Assembly: GCF_023887685.1 (NCBI RefSeq)
Contig: NZ_JAMWMR010000004.1
Location: forward strand, 307,946 to 371,945
From: Streptomyces macrolidinus
GTDB taxonomy: Bacteria; Actinomycetota; Actinomycetes; Streptomycetales; Streptomycetaceae
DNA: 64,000 nt
Reading direction: 5' to 3'
Shown here: piece after piece, positions 63,239-64,000 of the stretch
Numbering within the stretch: position 1 is the first letter of the stretch
Layout of the letters: the number at the start of each line of letters is the position of its first letter
The notes under the pieces: generated by a model
Databases searched by the model: none
Told to the model about the DNA's origin: nothing
What the model saw: the letters and a program-made list of their open reading frames with translations, nothing else
Position numbers and translations under genes: made by a program

Positions 63239-63610
63239 TCAGACCTCGCCACGGCGCCACGGCGGCGGGGTGGCCGACCTGCGCGCGGCCTCGTAGCGGT
63301 GCACTACCCGGGTCAGTTGGCCCCGCAGCCGGTCCTGCAGCCGGTCCGCCAGTTCATGGGCCGTCGCCTCCTGGGCATGGACGACCACGTAGGTGTTCCG
63401 TACGACCAGCTCGGCGACGGCGGTCCAGGGCCGCGCGGTGTGGTGCGCCGCTGCCTTGGCGATCCTCACCTCACCGTCGGCGACGGGGACCCCCGGCCGG
63501 TCGAGGAGCGCGTCGACCTTGGACTGGACGTAGGCCAGAGCCTCCGCGTCCACGTCCCCTTCCGCCCGTACCCGTACGGCGACCATGGTGCCGGTGTTCT
63601 TGGCAGTCAT
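63239..63610 (-). CDS. Short HPF/RaiA-family ribosome-associated protein
   Basis: A 123-aa protein with the RaiA N-domain pattern: MVAVRVRAEGDVDAEALAYVQSKVDALL (first strand-helix), VADGEVRIAKAAAHHTARPWTAVAELVVRN, and a helix AHELADRLQDRLRGQLTRVVHRYEA. It lacks the C-terminal dimerisation domain of long HPF. Such short forms bind the 30S decoding site in dormancy or stress. The ATG at 63610 is normal. I call it RaiA/YfiA-like with fair, not full, certainty. Confidence 0.75.
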   Translation of the reverse strand: MTAKNTGTMVAVRVRAEGDVDAEALAYVQSKVDALLDRPGVPVADGEVRIAKAAAHHTARPWTAVAELVVRNTYVVVHAQEATAHELADRLQDRLRGQLTRVVHRYEAARRSATPPPWRRGEV

Positions 63611-63697
63611 GTGTCCGCTCCTTCTGATCGTGCTGATCGTTGGTCGGCGAGACCAGACTTCTGCGCGCGGCGCCTCTCGCCCATGGGCTGCTAGGCC

Positions 63698-63716
63698 CCA
63701 CTGGGAGGCCCAGTGG
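63698..63716. other. Small hairpin CCACTGGG-AGG-CCCAGTGG
   Basis: A perfect 8-bp stem with a 3-base loop in the leader region of the RaiA-like gene, just left of the first MITE-like element. Role unknown. Confidence 0.5.
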
Positions 63717-63721
63717 ACCTG

Positions 63722-63883
63722 AGGGCTGTCCCGTAATCCCTGACGGGCGCGCGACGACGGCTACGGCACCTCGCCGCGTTGTCGGAACGCCCGAATACGT
63801 CCAGTATTCGGGCGTCCCTCCGCCTTGCGATGCACCGCATCCGACGCCGCGCGCTGATCCGCCAGGGATTACGGGACAGCCCT
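63722..63883. mobile_element. MITE-like element A, 162 bp, 21-bp terminal inverted repeats
   Basis: The left end AGGGCTGTCCCGTAATCCCT(G) at 63722-63742 is the exact reverse complement of 63863-63883. No coding sequence is inside. The core holds CACCTCGCCGCGTTGTCG (63767), a 12-bp hairpin (63787-63815) and CCTCCGCCTTGCGATGC (63817). Both core words recur in element B. I see no clear target duplication. It looks like a non-autonomous, IS-derived short element. Confidence 0.75.
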
Positions 63884-63886
63884 TAG

Positions 63887-64000
63887 GGCCTCTCGTTTGG
63901 ATCATGCCGGGCTCGCGGGGTCTGGCACCGCACCTCGCCGCGTTGTCGTCGGTTGGCAGGGCTCCGCCCTGCCGCCCTCCTCCGCCTTGCGATGCTCCCC
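63887..64000. mobile_element. MITE-like element B, truncated by window edge
   Basis: Begins with GGGCCTCTCGTTTGGATCA-type sequence, an end seen on several Streptomyces non-autonomous elements (from memory). The core repeats CACCTCGCCGCGTTGTCG at 63931 and CCTCCGCCTTGCGATGC at 63979, but the central hairpin is different (GGCAGGGC-TCC-GCCCTGCC, 63955-63973). The right end is beyond the window. Confidence 0.6.

Noticed and set aside
63611..63720. Transposase remnant next to the MITE-like elements
   Set aside because: No frame in this stretch shows transposase-like residues; only a small hairpin is present.

Overview
The window reads as a chromosomal segment of a Streptomyces or a very close relative. 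G+C is very high with strong third-position G/C bias, GTG starts are common, and the gene content is typical: PucR, TetR, LacI, GntR and XRE regulators, mycothiol-type DinB proteins, a DUF574-type methyltransferase, an ALF-repeat protein and large secreted hydrolases. I saw no rRNA, tRNA or CRISPR array. The only mobile-type sequence is a pair of short non-coding inverted-repeat elements at the right edge.

Layout, left to right. (1) 1-6060: the N-terminus of an aldehyde dehydrogenase divergent from a PucR regulator; a class F-like sortase with a repetitive Pro/Ser tail, beside a His-rich secreted protein that carries an LAxSG sorting signal (a likely enzyme-substrate pair); an F420-type nitroreductase; a GH46 chitosanase; a coiled-coil/basic-linker protein. 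(2) 6335-20030: acyltransferase 3, SGNH esterase, HAD phosphatase, a WGR/beta-propeller protein, fatty-acid desaturase, a GNAT, malic enzyme, a DinB-like protein, an alkylation-repair pair (Ada-AlkA fusion and Ogt) and a TetR/VOC divergon with an unusual 7-bp-periodic operator. (3) 20059-25546: several very small proteins (one membrane, two Cys-rich), then a tight three-gene unit of an unrecognised 474-aa protein, a MoxR AAA+ ATPase and a protein combining an HExxH motif with a VWA MIDAS. This is the best candidate for a little-described system.

(4) 25656-36530: a cellulolytic locus. Four secreted glycoside hydrolases (GH5, GH6, GH48, GH10) lie head to tail on the minus strand, each ending in one FN3 and one CBM3 module. 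Part of that module is identical at the DNA level between two of the genes. A perfect CebR operator lies upstream of GH5. A cebR-type LacI gene follows, with two abutting CebR operators in its own promoter. (5) 36725-44465: an orphan F0 subunit b-like gene, an ADP-ribosylglycohydrolase, a GNAT, an ALF-repeat protein, a DUF4419 protein, an APH-type kinase, and an XRE regulator with a small partner. (6) 44507-51027: a complete aminoethylphosphonate-type locus (GntR, FAD oxidase, phosphonatase-like HAD, ABC ATPase, two permeases, binding protein) without a PhnW transaminase. (7) 51157-64000: SAM methyltransferase, 1253-aa subtilase, alpha/beta hydrolases, YciI protein, a MacB/FtsX-type ABC pair, a CMD/MarR divergon, a short RaiA-like protein and two short MITE-like elements.

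Functionally, the window couples polysaccharide degradation (chitosan, cellulose, xylan) and its cellobiose-type control to phosphonate scavenging, with repair and regulatory genes in between. Calls rest on motif recognition by eye. Start sites were chosen from ribosome binding sites and overlaps.
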